The notes below the pieces were generated by a model. The model was not told where the DNA came from, ran no database searches, and saw only the letters and a program-made list of their open reading frames with translations. This document shows positions 35,398 to 45,280 of a DNA stretch of 64,000 nt, piece after piece. The translations under genes and the position numbers were made by a program. The DNA comes from Dictyobacter formicarum. GTDB taxonomy: Bacteria; Chloroflexota; Ktedonobacteria; Ktedonobacterales; Ktedonobacteraceae. Where the stretch lies: NCBI RefSeq assembly GCF_016587435.1, contig NZ_BNJJ01000002.1:62001-126000 (forward strand), given 5' to 3'. Positions within the stretch are counted from its first letter, which is position 1, and the number at the start of each line of letters is the position of its first letter.

Positions 35398-36080
35398 CTA
35401 TGCGACCGGTTTGACTCCAGTCACCTCACTCCAAGTTTGAAATCTGCATTGTAAAATGGCACGGTATTCCTCGGCCTGCAAACGGTGACGTCGTGGCTGA
35501 AAATGCCCAGCAATGAGACCGAAGGCGGAGAGAAAGCGTTGTGCCTGTTTGGCAGACTTGAATCGCCGCATCTTCTTTTCACGCAGTCGCGTAGGTTGGT
35601 GCGAATTTTCAGCACGATTGTTCAACCCTTTGTGCTGACGATGCTCCACGCCAGGCAAGATTTCGCGTTTCGCCGCGCCATAACTCTTCAGCTTATCGGT
35701 GATGTTCACGCGTGGAACGTATTGTAACCCTTTGAGAAGCGCGGCGCGAAAAATCGTTTCGCGGCCTTCTTGTTGTGTCGGCTTTGCACAAGGATGTCGA
35801 GCACATTGCCGTCGTGGTCCACGGCTCGCCACAGGTAATGTCTCTCTCCACGGATTGTGAGGAAGACTTCATCCAGATGCCATGTGTCGCCACAACGAGG
35901 ACGACAACGACGCAGCTCATTGGCGTAGGTCTGTCCAAACTTCAAACACCATTGCCGAACTGTTTCATAGGTCACGACGATCCCGCGCTGCGCCAGAAGC
36001 TCTTCCACATCACGAAAACTGAGCGAGAAACGGAAATACAACCATACAGCGTGGCTGATGATTTCAGGCGGGTAAGGTGG
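35398..36080 (-). pseudogene. IS6-family transposase, frameshifted and 5'-interrupted
   Basis: From about 36080 (YPPEIISHAVWLYFRFSLSF, then RDVEELLAQRGI) through the DDE core (GDTWHLDEVFLTIRGERHYLWRAVDHDG) to NKKAAKRFFA; then a frameshift near 35750, after which RVNITDKLKSYGAAKREIL and NRAENSHQPTRLREKKMRRF complete the protein. The first ~10 residues are replaced by group II intron sequence. Not functional. Confidence 0.8.
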
Positions 36081-36129
36081 GATCACAGCGCCTTTTCCCG
36101 ATGAGGGAGGTTTCTGTGACCCTCCTTCC

Positions 36130-36163
36130 GAACCGGACGTACAAGTTTCCAAGTATCCGGCTC
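36130..36163 (-). ncRNA. Orphan group II intron domain V
   Basis: Minus strand: GAGCCGGATACTTGGAAACT and the matching second arm, ending CGTCCGGTTC. It has the 34-nt length, the AGC triad and a GAAA-type terminal loop of a catalytic domain V. It is followed by a GGAGGG...CCTCCC stem that could be domain VI. No 5' part belonging to it is seen; the outer intron ends about 100 bp upstream of it. Confidence 0.65.
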
Positions 36164-36374
36164 TCCAGTTGTTCCCAGATACCTGGTCGTTTGCTTTAGG
36201 CTTCCGCTTTTTGCATTTCGCATACGTTGGTCTATTGCTCACTTGAACAACCTACTTGCCTTGTCGGGTAAGAGGCCAGGTCTTGGTTGCCCAAGAGCAC
36301 CAACCCCTCCCCGCCGAACCGGACGTGCGCCGTTTCGACGCATCCGGCTCTCCAAGAGTTCCCTCGCTCGCTTC

Positions 36375-38225
36375 TCAGGTTGGCAGATATGCCAGATCCG
36401 ATAGCTTCAAGCTATCGTATTCTCCTCGGTGGATTTTTTCATGGCATGTCTTACAGACTGGGATCTGTTTTCGGTTGAGCATCCGCAGGACGCGGTTGAA
36501 GCCTGAGGCTTGCCGCTTGTCGGAGAGCTTCCGAATATGCCGGATATGGTGCATTTCAATCTGCACTTTATCCAGCGTGTCCTCACAGATACAGCACGGC
36601 TTGGCGATACGTGAGCGTGATCTCATGTGCATCTCTGATTGGATAAGGTCAATATCAGCATGCTTTCTTTGAAAAGCATCCCTGTTCTTGGCCCAATCGT
36701 GATTAAGATAAAAGGAGACCGTCGTTTTCTCTTTTCCCTCTTTGTCTTTAATGACATAGGTGAGGGCTTTCCCGAAGCGTTTAAAGACTTTGGGCGTCGA
36801 GATTTTGAACTTTCGCCCCAGGGTCATGGCCAGTGAATATTGCAGAATATATTGGATTCGTTGCAGTTTGGCCCAGTTATCCACGAATCGATAGTAGTTC
36901 TGAATGCCGCGATTCACGCTGCTGTACAGAAGGATGATCTGATCCGTATCAAGAAAGGCCCAACCTGATTTAGCAATGGGTTTGCCTTCTTTGGTGCAGA
37001 AGCCTCGGTCACTTAATCGCTTGAGCAGCTTGGGCAGGGGAGCCTTCATGACGGTCTCCCATCCGGTAGAGCGACGTTTAAACTTCTTGCCCCATCTGTT
37101 AGTGGTCAGGGTCAGTTTAGCTTCTACCCCTGTTCTTAGGCTCAACCTTGTTCCTAAGAAGATGGCTTCTTCGGTTCGGGCGTGGGTAATGTGCGTTTTT
37201 TCCTCACTGAGGGTAAGTTGAAGGTGGTTCTTCAGGAAGGTTTTGATCTCCTGTTTCACGTGTTCAGCAAGTGCATGGCTTCCCCAAATTCCAACGATCC
37301 AATCATCTGCATATCTCAGGTATTTGATCCTGATGAAACCAGGGTCATCTACTTGTCGGGTTGGCAGCGTTCGCATCAGTTGGCTGATACGTTGAAATTC
37401 CTTCGTCTTGGTCATTCCGCGTTTGACCATACGGTTCTTTTGTCGAGAGAGCCGCCGATAGACGGGGTTCCAAATCTTTCTTTGGCCCTTTTCGTGCTGT
37501 ACTTGGAGTCCTTCTGCGAACTCATCGAGTTCGTGAAGGTATGCGTTGGCTAAAATTGGGCTGAGAATGCCGCCCTGAGGAGAGCCGATGAGACTCTCCT
37601 TTTTCTTCCCGTGCAAGTCCATGTATCCGGCGTTAAGTAGCTTCCAGACCAGATTGAGAAACCGTTCATCGTGGATTTTCTTGCGAAGTGTGTTGACTAA
37701 GACGCCGTGGCTCAGCTCATCAAAACAGCTTTTTATGTCTCCTTCGATGAGCCAGTTGACCGCTGACCATTTCCCTCGAAATTCGCGTAATGCTGTGTGA
37801 CAACTGCGGTTTGGCCTGAACCCATGACTGGTTTCCCGAAAGTAGGAACCGTAAGGGCTATCATAGATAGCTTCTAGAATGAGGCGCATGGCCTCTTGGA
37901 CCACTTTATCCCTCACACAAGGAATGCCAAGTTTTCTCATCTTGCCGTTGGCCTTCGGTATGAAGGTGGTCCGTACCGGCTTAAATCGGAACTGCTCGGT
38001 TCGCATCTCTTCTATGAAGGTTTGAATGGTTTCCATCGAGAAGCCGTCGAGTGTTTCCCTATCGGTTCCTGGGGTCATGTTTCCAGGTCTTGATTTGATG
38101 CGCTCGTAGGCGAGAATGTACAGGTCCTCCTTGTACAGGAGCCGATAGAGGTCATCATTGATCCATTGTCTGTTCCTGTTCGCTTGACGCAGGTATTCCA
38201 GTCGCTCTGAGATCGTTTGACCCAT
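36375..38225 (-). CDS. ltrA: Group II intron reverse transcriptase/maturase (outer intron)
   Basis: About 616 aa from MGQTISERLEYL, with AGGAGG 9 nt upstream. Reverse transcriptase blocks: GNMTPGTDRETLDGFS, FKPVRTTFIPKANGKMRKLGIP, RPNRSCHTALREFRGKW, IEGDIKSCFDELSH, GSPQGGILSPILANAYLHELD, and the YADD box (IKYLRYADDWIVGIWG). Then the maturase domain X and an HNH-type endonuclease (CCICEDTLDKVQIEMHHIRHI ... CKTCHEKIHRGEY). Appears intact. Confidence 0.95.
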   Translation of the reverse strand: MGQTISERLEYLRQANRNRQWINDDLYRLLYKEDLYILAYERIKSRPGNMTPGTDRETLDGFSMETIQTFIEEMRTEQFRFKPVRTTFIPKANGKMRKLGIPCVRDKVVQEAMRLILEAIYDSPYGSYFRETSHGFRPNRSCHTALREFRGKWSAVNWLIEGDIKSCFDELSHGVLVNTLRKKIHDERFLNLVWKLLNAGYMDLHGKKKESLIGSPQGGILSPILANAYLHELDEFAEGLQVQHEKGQRKIWNPVYRRLSRQKNRMVKRGMTKTKEFQRISQLMRTLPTRQVDDPGFIRIKYLRYADDWIVGIWGSHALAEHVKQEIKTFLKNHLQLTLSEEKTHITHARTEEAIFLGTRLSLRTGVEAKLTLTTNRWGKKFKRRSTGWETVMKAPLPKLLKRLSDRGFCTKEGKPIAKSGWAFLDTDQIILLYSSVNRGIQNYYRFVDNWAKLQRIQYILQYSLAMTLGRKFKISTPKVFKRFGKALTYVIKDKEGKEKTTVSFYLNHDWAKNRDAFQRKHADIDLIQSEMHMRSRSRIAKPCCICEDTLDKVQIEMHHIRHIRKLSDKRQASGFNRVLRMLNRKQIPVCKTCHEKIHRGEYDSLKLSDLAYLPT

Positions 38226-38306
38226 CCAGGTCAACCTCCTGTAACTAGAATGAACTCTCTGTTGCCCTTCCCCCTGTCTCATCCATTACGATGAGCTTTT
38301 GAGGTA

Positions 38307-40741
38307 GGGTAAGAGGCCGGGTCCTGATGACTCAGGAACACCAACCCCTCCCCTCCGAACGCAGCATGCACCCTTTCGATGCACTACGCTCTCACGAAAT
38401 CACCTACGTTTTTCTGAGGCGTATGGGTTGTACGCCAAGTCAGTAAGACGCATCCCGTCATATTCGCCGCGATGAATCTTCTGGTGACATGATCTACAAA
38501 CTGGGAGTTGCTTTCGGTTGAGTGCTTGCAAAATGGCATTAAATCCTGTTGGTGGTTTTGCTCCCGTCTTGCGAATATGGCGGACATGGTGCATTTCCAC
38601 CTGTAAGGGATCGTTGCATACACAGCACGCTTTCCCTAATTTTGAACGCGTTCGCATCGTGATTGTCCACAGCAAGAGGTCAATTTTGGCATTCCCGACC
38701 TGGAACCCGTTTCGTTGTTTTTTCCAATCATGGTTGACATAAAACGATACCTTGCGGTCTGGTTTGTCCTTGATTTTCACAGGGATCGTGATCGTTTTGC
38801 CAAATCTCTTGTAGATGCGTCTCACGGAGTATCGGTACTTCGCTGCCAGGGTTTTTGCAAGCGAGTATTGGAGAATATATTGAATTCTCATGAAGTGCTG
38901 AAAGTTGTCAGCGAACCGGTAGTAATTTTGAAGGCCCCGGTTAATTCCATTGTAGAGTTGAACGATTTGATCCGGATCGAGGGCGATCCACGCCTTTTTC
39001 GTCGTAGGTATCCCTTTTGCCGTACAGAACCCTTTGCTCTCCAATTTTTTGATAAGTTTGTGGGTTGGGGCTTCCATGATGATCTCTGAACCCGTTGACC
39101 GTCGTTTGAATGGTTTGCTCAGACCATTGTTGATCGTGACGACTCTTTGGATTCCTCCTCTACCAATGAAGAGTTGCGTTCCCAAAAACTGAGCTTGTTC
39201 TTCTCGTGCATGGGTGATACGAGTCTTTTCCTCGCTCAGCGTGAGCTTGAGATGGTCACGCAAGAAGGACTTGAGTTCTTCCTTTACTTGTTCTGCCAGC
39301 GTTCGTGGACCACATATACCCACCAACCAATCATCGGCATACCTCAGGTATTTGACCCGAATGAAATCGGGGTCGTTGACCTCGACTGCTGGCATACTCC
39401 TCATCTGCCTCACCAGTTCGCGGTAGGCTTTGGTGTGTCCTCCTCCTTTCTTTTGTAGTCGTCTTTTGCGTTCTACCAGATTGTGGTAAAGCGGATTCTT
39501 CCGTTTCTTTTTCCCTCGTTCTAAGCGTGCGCGTATCCCTTCGACTTTTTCATCTAATTCATGGAGATATACGTTCGCTAATATTGGGCTGGCAATTCCC
39601 CCCTGAGGGGTTCCTGCCAGACTATCATGTCTTGCTTCTTGCAGGTCCAGGTATCCTGCCCGAAGCAGTTTCCAGATGAGATTGAGGAAACGTTCGTCTC
39701 GGATCTTCTTACGAAGCAGGCCGACGAGCACTCCATGCTCGATGCTTCCGAAACAGTCGGAGATATCGCCTTCTAGGAACCAATTCGTCGCAGGCCATTT
39801 CCCGCGAATCTCTCGGAGGGCAGTATGGCAACTTCGACCCGGTCGGAAGCCGTGGCTGGCTTCGTGGAAGTAGGGGCCGTGTGGGCTATCGTAGATACAT
39901 TCGAGGATCAGACGAATCACCTCTTGTACCACCTTATCCCGTGTAGAAGGGATACCCAGTTTCCGCATTTTTCCATTGGGTTTGGGGATGTAGACGGTGC
40001 GAACCGGTTTGAACTGGAATTGCTCCGTTCGCATCTCTTGGATGATTTGTTGGATCGCTTGAAGTGAAAAACCGTCGATGGTTTTTCCATCTGATCCAGG
40101 GGTTATATTTCCTGGGGCTGATTTCATCCTTTCGTAGGCTACAATGTAGAGATCAACCTTGTAGAGCAATCGATACAGATTGCTATTGAGCCATTCCCGG
40201 TCTGTATTCAGTTTTCGTAGGCATTCAAGTCGCTGTAGGGTCTTCTGTGACTCGTCCAAGTCAACCCTCCTCGATTGAATTTGATTCCCTAGAGTCCTTC
40301 GCCCTCATCTTGAGGCACTACTATGACTCCTCCGTGACCGTGGCCTTTACAGGCTTTAGGCCATCCCTCAGTTCCTCCGAACATCTCGGTCTGTACGTAG
40401 GTGCTTCGTTCGTCATTTCCCTCTCCATGAGGGCTGGCTCCAACAAGAGCTTGAGCAGGAAGTAGTACCGTTCCCACTCACGTTGGACACAGGCAGTAGT
40501 CTCGTTTCCTGTGGGCTGTCACCCGGTTCCGCCGTGACTAAAGTTCAAACAATGCAGTTTTCACCATATACAGCCTGACTGACCGACCTCTGGTTCTTGA
40601 GACTAGAACTTCACCGGCCTTTGTTCCGGCATGCTATTGTCCCCCCTCCCTTTCGGGTTGAAGGTAAGCCGTTGTCTTATTCACCTTGCTCTAGTGAACC
40701 CGCTTCCCTGCGGGAGAGACGTTCGTGGCACAGAGGCGCAC
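38307..40741 (-). mobile_element. Inner group II intron, inserted into the outer intron
   Basis: 2435 bp on the minus strand: 5' end GTGCGCCTCTGTGCC at 40741, domain I-III to about 40262, reverse transcriptase gene, domain V at 38391-38357 (35 nt, GAGCGTAG...GCGTTC with GAAA loop), 3' end GGCCTCTTACCC at about 38307. Removing it joins CTCGTAGTA to TACCTCAAAAGC. The inner intron itself has a homologous stretch at that place (CATAGTAGTGCCTCAAG), just before its own reverse transcriptase, which fixes the insertion point in domain IV of the outer intron. Confidence 0.8.
38400..40259 (-). CDS. ltrA: Group II intron reverse transcriptase/maturase (inner intron)
   Basis: 619 aa. Same blocks as the outer enzyme: GNITPGSDGKTIDGFS, FKPVRTVYIPKPNGKMRKLGIP, RPGRSCHTALREIRGKW, LEGDISDCFGSIEHG, GTPQGGIASPILANVYLHELD, YADD (VKYLRYADDWLVGICG), domain X, and HNH (CCVCNDPLQVEMHHVRHI ... 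CRSCHQKIHRGEY). The two enzymes are clearly related but diverged throughout, so the inner copy is not a recent duplicate of the outer. The start is TTG at 40259, preceded by GAGGAGGGTTGAC. Confidence 0.95.
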   Translation of the reverse strand: MDESQKTLQRLECLRKLNTDREWLNSNLYRLLYKVDLYIVAYERMKSAPGNITPGSDGKTIDGFSLQAIQQIIQEMRTEQFQFKPVRTVYIPKPNGKMRKLGIPSTRDKVVQEVIRLILECIYDSPHGPYFHEASHGFRPGRSCHTALREIRGKWPATNWFLEGDISDCFGSIEHGVLVGLLRKKIRDERFLNLIWKLLRAGYLDLQEARHDSLAGTPQGGIASPILANVYLHELDEKVEGIRARLERGKKKRKNPLYHNLVERKRRLQKKGGGHTKAYRELVRQMRSMPAVEVNDPDFIRVKYLRYADDWLVGICGPRTLAEQVKEELKSFLRDHLKLTLSEEKTRITHAREEQAQFLGTQLFIGRGGIQRVVTINNGLSKPFKRRSTGSEIIMEAPTHKLIKKLESKGFCTAKGIPTTKKAWIALDPDQIVQLYNGINRGLQNYYRFADNFQHFMRIQYILQYSLAKTLAAKYRYSVRRIYKRFGKTITIPVKIKDKPDRKVSFYVNHDWKKQRNGFQVGNAKIDLLLWTITMRTRSKLGKACCVCNDPLQVEMHHVRHIRKTGAKPPTGFNAILQALNRKQLPVCRSCHQKIHRGEYDGMRLTDLAYNPYASEKRR

Positions 40742-41163
40742 TACTACGAGGACTCCGTCCCCATAGACCTCGCGGTCCTTAGGGGATCCCGCGTTTGCGC
40801 AGATGAGACGTTAAGTGCGTGTAGGTCCCCTTCCGTTCCTTCTCAGGCTCCTTGCCTGCCACTCGCTGGAGAGAGCATTGCGCATCCGGCTACAACTGAT
40901 GCGTATTCCAGCGTCATCACTTCAGGCATGATGTGATGGATATGGATAGTATCGTGCGGAACTCAGATTCGACAGTCCCAGTCTAACCTTGCGCACAGGA
41001 CTTGCGGAGCAGCGACATACATGCCTTCTCCCGTTCTCCGCTTTATAGACATGCTGTTGTCCTCTTTGGGTTTCCCCTCTAAGTAAGTCATTGTCCTAGA
41101 GGTGTTTTGCTCTCAACCTCTCCTGCATAATGCAGGAATTTCATCTGCACCGACACGGCGCAC

Positions 41164-42053
41164 GTATCCGACCCAGGTTGTGCTCCGCTTTTTACTGTAG
41201 TGGGCCTGACAATCATAAGGAGAACCGATGTAGAGGATCGAGGGTGGAATATTCTCATTGCTGCGCCAGCGGAGTTGCCCATCTTCGTACCAGTAATTCT
41301 GGACCCAGATTTGACGCAAGATCGTAATCGCCGGGATCTCGCGCAACAGTGGTGGGGCAGTTGGTTCGAAAATGACACCAAGGAGCAGAGCTCCATCCCT
41401 GCCAATCGTTTCTGCGAGCTCTTGACGTTCATGCTGGCTACTTGGCAGGCGCCTCTCCTCAATGCGATGCCCATAGCGGTAGACCCAGTCCTCCTCGGCA
41501 TGGGTGAGGAGCCAATCACCAGCCACAACTGCTAGGCTATTCAAGGCAAATCGCATGGCTTCACCCACACACATAAGTCGATTAATGGCACGGATCTTGG
41601 CCAAAATGTGGGTGGAGTCGGTGCGTTGCTGTTGCCGTTGCTTGAGCCAACCCCGTTCCTTGAAGAGAGCGAGCATCGCATCTAGGAGTAGGTGTTCTGC
41701 TTCTCCTTGCACCAGGCGGGCGCGAAAGTCAGACAGGATGGTAAAATCAAAGCCAGGATCTGAAAGTTCTAAGCTCAATGCATACTTGAGATCGATTCGT
41801 CCTCGCACGGCATCAGCCGCCTGTCGGTCAGGAAGTCCCTCCATAAACTGCACAACCGTGATGAATGCCAAACGCCATGGAGATTCGACAGGCCGTCCAT
41901 TCTGTGGGAACAAATGGGCAAAGGACTGATCCTGATAGATGGTTCCAACGCGTCACGCATGTTCATGTAGATATTCCCTTTAGGATAGGCTGCACGAGCC
42001 ACACGCACTGTTTCTTCAGGAATTGAGAACTCATGTTGCGGATGCAAGGTCAT
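41164..42053 (-). pseudogene. IS1182-family transposase, frameshifted and cut by the intron
   Basis: ATG 42053 opens MTLHPQHEFSIPEETVRVAR and AAYPKGNIYMNMRDALEP; a frameshift near 41935 is followed by LFPQNGRPVESPWRLAFITV, QFMEGLPDRQAADAVRGRID and FDFTILSDFRARLVQGEAEH. The frame ends at SKKRSTTWVGY, where the intron begins. The C-terminal half with the last catalytic residue is missing from the window. Confidence 0.8.
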
Positions 42054-42140
42054 TATCTTTCTCCTGCTTTTCAATCTTTACGTGGATGCTTTCTTTGATT
42101 TCTTATCCTAACATGTGAAAGCAAGAGAGGCTAGAAAGGT

Positions 42141-43943
42141 TTCCCAACAGTGTCATAAACCGTGCTAGTTTTGCAACCCTGGTTCGTAGAATTATGAGAA
42201 GAGAAAAATTCTCGTTCATGAACTATCAAAGATAAGGTGCTGCTTTTCCTCATGCTCCCTTTTTCGTTACCAGGATTTGAAATCCAAGAGTGCTCTCGTG
42301 AAGGCGCTTCATTGATCATTACAGCTCGTGCTCTGGCGGCAACAGCCGTTTGCCCAACATGCCAGTACATCTCACATCGTGTGCATAGCTATTACACTCG
42401 TTCTCCCCACGATTTGCCCATGAGCGGTCAGACAGTCCAACTGAGCTTGCATGTTCGTCGCTTTCGTTGCCAGAATCAGGCGTGTCAACGGCAAACCTTC
42501 GTGGAACGCTTGCCTGAAGTGGTCTCCCCTCGCGCGAGGCGAACCATTCGGCTCAATGGTACATTGACACTCTTTGCCATGGTTATGAGTGGACAAGCGG
42601 GTTCTCGACTCCTCAATCAGATTGGAATGGTGACGAGCGCGGATACCCTGTTGAGACGGGCGAAACACCTGAACGAGCCAGCCGTCACGGTTCCCCTCGT
42701 TTTGGGCGTCGATGACTTTGCTTTTCGGCGTGGTCGGACCTATGGAACCATCCTGGTCGATTTACAGACCCATCGTCCGATCGATTTACTCCCCGAACGA
42801 ACTGCCGATGCACTTTCTTCCTGGCTCCGAGCTCACCCCGGTGTTTTGATCATCAGTCGGGATCGTTCGACCGAATACGCTCGAGGAGCCAGTGATGGAG
42901 CTCCTCAATCTCAGCAAGTAGCTGACCGTTTTCACATTCTGAAGAATTTCCGTGAGGCGGTGGAACGTGCACTCAAGCGTCTGCACGCGTCATTGCTTGA
43001 GCAACAACAAGCTTCAGGGTCTCCCCAGATGCCTCGTTACAAACGTCGCCGGAGCCAAACGGAAATCGCAACGGCCAAAGTGGCTCGGTTGAGACGACAA
43101 GCGCGCTATGAGGAGGTCGTTATGCTGTACAAACAAGGAATGAGTATCCTGGGCATTGCTGATCAACTGCGCATGAGTCGGAGCACCGTACGCAATTTTG
43201 TCTACGCTGGAGCTTTTCCCGAGCGAGCGACGGCCCTGCGAACAAAGAGCTTGCTCGATCCCTATGTCCCCTATCTTGAACAACGGTGGGCGCAGGGATG
43301 CCGCAATGCCAACCAACTCTGGAAGGAAGTGGTGGCACAAGGCTTCACGGGAGAATACAAGGTGGTCAATCGTTGGCTCGCTCCCCGGCGAGAAAAACCA
43401 GGGCGCAAACATTCACTGCGTGAGAAAGATCTCTTGGGTCTAGAGACTGAGGAGGAGGCAGGAACCCACTCCCAACGGATGGAGCCAAAGGAAGCGAGTA
43501 AACCTGTTGAACCAATATCATTGGAGGCTCCGCGGCATCTGGTCTGGCTTCTGCTTCGAGACCCATCTACCATGGATACGCAAGAACGACGCACACGTGA
43601 CTTCATTCGTCAGAACCCTCTCATTGCCAGGCTTTCTGATCTCGCCCAAGATTTTGTTACCCTGATGAGTGAAGGGGACTTCGAGGCATTTGATCTCTGG
43701 TTAGAGGCCGCTCTGAGGTGTGATATTCCCGACGTGGAGTCGTTTGCTCAAGGATTACAAAAAGATTACGAGGCGATCAAAGCCGCTTTGGTTTTCTCAT
43801 ACAGCAATGGACCCGTCGAAGGCCACGTGAATCGGCTCAAGTATATTAAACGCTCCATGTATGGCCGAGGGAGTTTCGAACTCCTTCGGCAGCGCGTTTT
43901 GGATGTCGCTTAATTACTGAGCACGGTTTATGCGGAAGAGCCC
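42141..43943. mobile_element. ISL3-family insertion sequence
   Basis: Terminal sequences CATAAACCGTGCTAGT (42154-42169) and, in inverted orientation on the right, CATAAACCGTGCTCAGT (about 43932-43916) flank the transposase gene; the outer bases (GGCTCTTCCG on the right) are less well matched on the left. No clear target duplication. Appears complete. Confidence 0.65.
42252..43913 (+). CDS. ISL3-family transposase
   Basis: About 553 aa. N-terminal zinc ribbon (CPTCQYISHRVHSYY and CQNQACQRQTF), DDE core starting VPLVLGVDDFAFRRGRTYGTI and VIISRDRSTEYARGA-type second Asp region, QVADRFHILKNFREAVE, an internal helix-turn-helix insertion (MYKQGMSILGIADQLRMSRSTV in essence), and the C-terminal block YSNGPVEGHVNRLKYIKRSM with the catalytic Glu. 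ATG 42252 is used; an upstream GTG at 42237 is possible. Confidence 0.9.
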   Translation: MLPFSLPGFEIQECSREGASLIITARALAATAVCPTCQYISHRVHSYYTRSPHDLPMSGQTVQLSLHVRRFRCQNQACQRQTFVERLPEVVSPRARRTIRLNGTLTLFAMVMSGQAGSRLLNQIGMVTSADTLLRRAKHLNEPAVTVPLVLGVDDFAFRRGRTYGTILVDLQTHRPIDLLPERTADALSSWLRAHPGVLIISRDRSTEYARGASDGAPQSQQVADRFHILKNFREAVERALKRLHASLLEQQQASGSPQMPRYKRRRSQTEIATAKVARLRRQARYEEVVMLYKQGMSILGIADQLRMSRSTVRNFVYAGAFPERATALRTKSLLDPYVPYLEQRWAQGCRNANQLWKEVVAQGFTGEYKVVNRWLAPRREKPGRKHSLREKDLLGLETEEEAGTHSQRMEPKEASKPVEPISLEAPRHLVWLLLRDPSTMDTQERRTRDFIRQNPLIARLSDLAQDFVTLMSEGDFEAFDLWLEAALRCDIPDVESFAQGLQKDYEAIKAALVFSYSNGPVEGHVNRLKYIKRSMYGRGSFELLRQRVLDVA

Positions 43944-44797
43944 GTTCTATGGGTCCATCATACTCAGGAAAAACACATAGCTGCAGGACGAGTCACTCCT
44001 CACCACAAGGCGTCACGAGGCGTACGTGAGGTGACCAAAAGGCGGATCGGCGATGCCATCACCACCACGTCGCGAGGAGTCAGGAATCGCCAGGAGGAAG
44101 AAACCAGGCTCACGATGTTGCCCTTCCTCACACGCTCGCTCTTCCGTAAATGTGACGACGCATCGCCATATTTACACAAAAAAAACGCGCGCACGCCCTT
44201 ACGACGAACGTACGCGCTTCATCCCTTCACATCCGATCTCCATGAGTCCTTCCTCCCAGACCCATCCTTCCCACTTTGTGGCTGACACCTCACTATGCAC
44301 ACTCGCCGGCCTCTCTCCCATTCGGTAACATCAGCGGCGACATCACCACGCTCCCATGCACATGGGCTTCTTTCACCTCCCGCTTCCACATCTGCAGATC
44401 CAGGGGCCCTGGCAATCACGTCTGCTCCTGCTCCATCAGCACACCCGCTCCCATCACCGTCACTAGGCGTTGGAGGCGTAAACGAGACAGGCAACCGTCG
44501 GATCGAGAACGTCGTGAGAGCGGGTAAAAGGCGGATCACTACAGTTGCACTTAATATGTGGTAATTAAAATGAAGAGCAAGCAGGCTTTAGGGCCAAGGT
44601 GAGCAATCGGCGCGAAGCATGAGCGATGGTGATTCGTCGCTTGGAAAAATCGCTCCAGAAGCAGGCTGCGGTGTTCAGAAGGTGTAAATTCGCAGCAGCA
44701 TCAGGAAAACTTGTCTCTCTCGCTGTGCCCAGAAAGCTCTTCAGCGGATATAATACAAATCACAACCGAAAAGTACTCGCACACATTCAGTGAAGGG
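43944..44797. other. Gap without a recognisable gene
   Basis: Between the ISL3 element and a small membrane protein gene. It includes an A-run followed by a GC-rich segment (44180-44230) and moderately GC-rich open frames lacking any family motif. I see no gene I can support. Confidence 0.4.
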
Positions 44798-45274
44798 ATG
44801 ACCATTATGCGCAGGAAGACCCTTGCAATCCTTACGCTCATCGGCCTGGGATTATTCCTTGTAAGCATTGGAACCATTGTAGTGGAGACAGCTGTAAATG
44901 CAGTATACTGCTCTTCGCCCAACTGTCCCCTACCAAGTATCCCAAGTACCCCACCAACCTGGCAGATCGTTGTTTCCATTATTGGGGAGGTGTCGATATT
45001 AGCCGCAGGCGTGTTACAGATCATTGCTTGGATTGGAGCGATGACCAAGCAAGCGAAGCGGCAGCAGTGGACTTGGTTTGTGTGTACCTTCCTTTTCAGT
45101 CCGATCTGCCTATGGATCTATCTCCTTGCCGTACCAGAGGCTCTGGAGTTGGTCTACATACAGCCAGAACAGCCCATCTACCGGCCTTACACGCAAGGCT
45201 ATGGCGCGCCAAAAGCGGCCACGAGCCGCCGATCTGGAGCGTTGGGCCATCCTCAGCACTCCAGGCTTAGTTAA
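44798..45274 (+). CDS. Integral membrane protein of unknown function
   Basis: About 158 aa from ATG 44798 or 44807 (GAAGGG lies just before the first ATG). Three membrane helices: LAILTLIGLGLFLVSIGTIVV, IVVSIIGEVSILAAGVLQII and WTWFVCTFLFSPICLWIYLL, with a Cys/Pro-rich external loop (YCSSPNCPLPSIPSTPP) and a polar tail. No family recognised. Confidence 0.65.
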   Translation: MTIMRRKTLAILTLIGLGLFLVSIGTIVVETAVNAVYCSSPNCPLPSIPSTPPTWQIVVSIIGEVSILAAGVLQIIAWIGAMTKQAKRQQWTWFVCTFLFSPICLWIYLLAVPEALELVYIQPEQPIYRPYTQGYGAPKAATSRRSGALGHPQHSRLS

Positions 45275-45280
45275 AATCGC

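Larger units (their letters stand above)
36266..41163 (-). mobile_element. Outer group II intron of a twintron
   Basis: On the minus strand the intron starts with GTGCGCCGTGTCGG at 41163 (GUGYG consensus) inside an IS1182 transposase gene. It has domain I-III sequence to 40742, is interrupted by a second intron (40741-38307), resumes with TACCTCAAAAGC, carries its reverse transcriptase (36375-38225), domain V (36350-36316, 35 nt, GAGCCGG...CCGGTTC) and ends GGCCTCTTACCC near 36266. Without the insert it is about 2463 bp. The 3' flank is not IS1182, so exon recombination has happened since insertion. Confidence 0.75.

Noticed and set aside
44180..44240. A-run followed by GC-rich sequence as a regulatory or terminator site
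   Set aside because: No stable inverted repeat is evident and there is no adjacent gene to assign it to.
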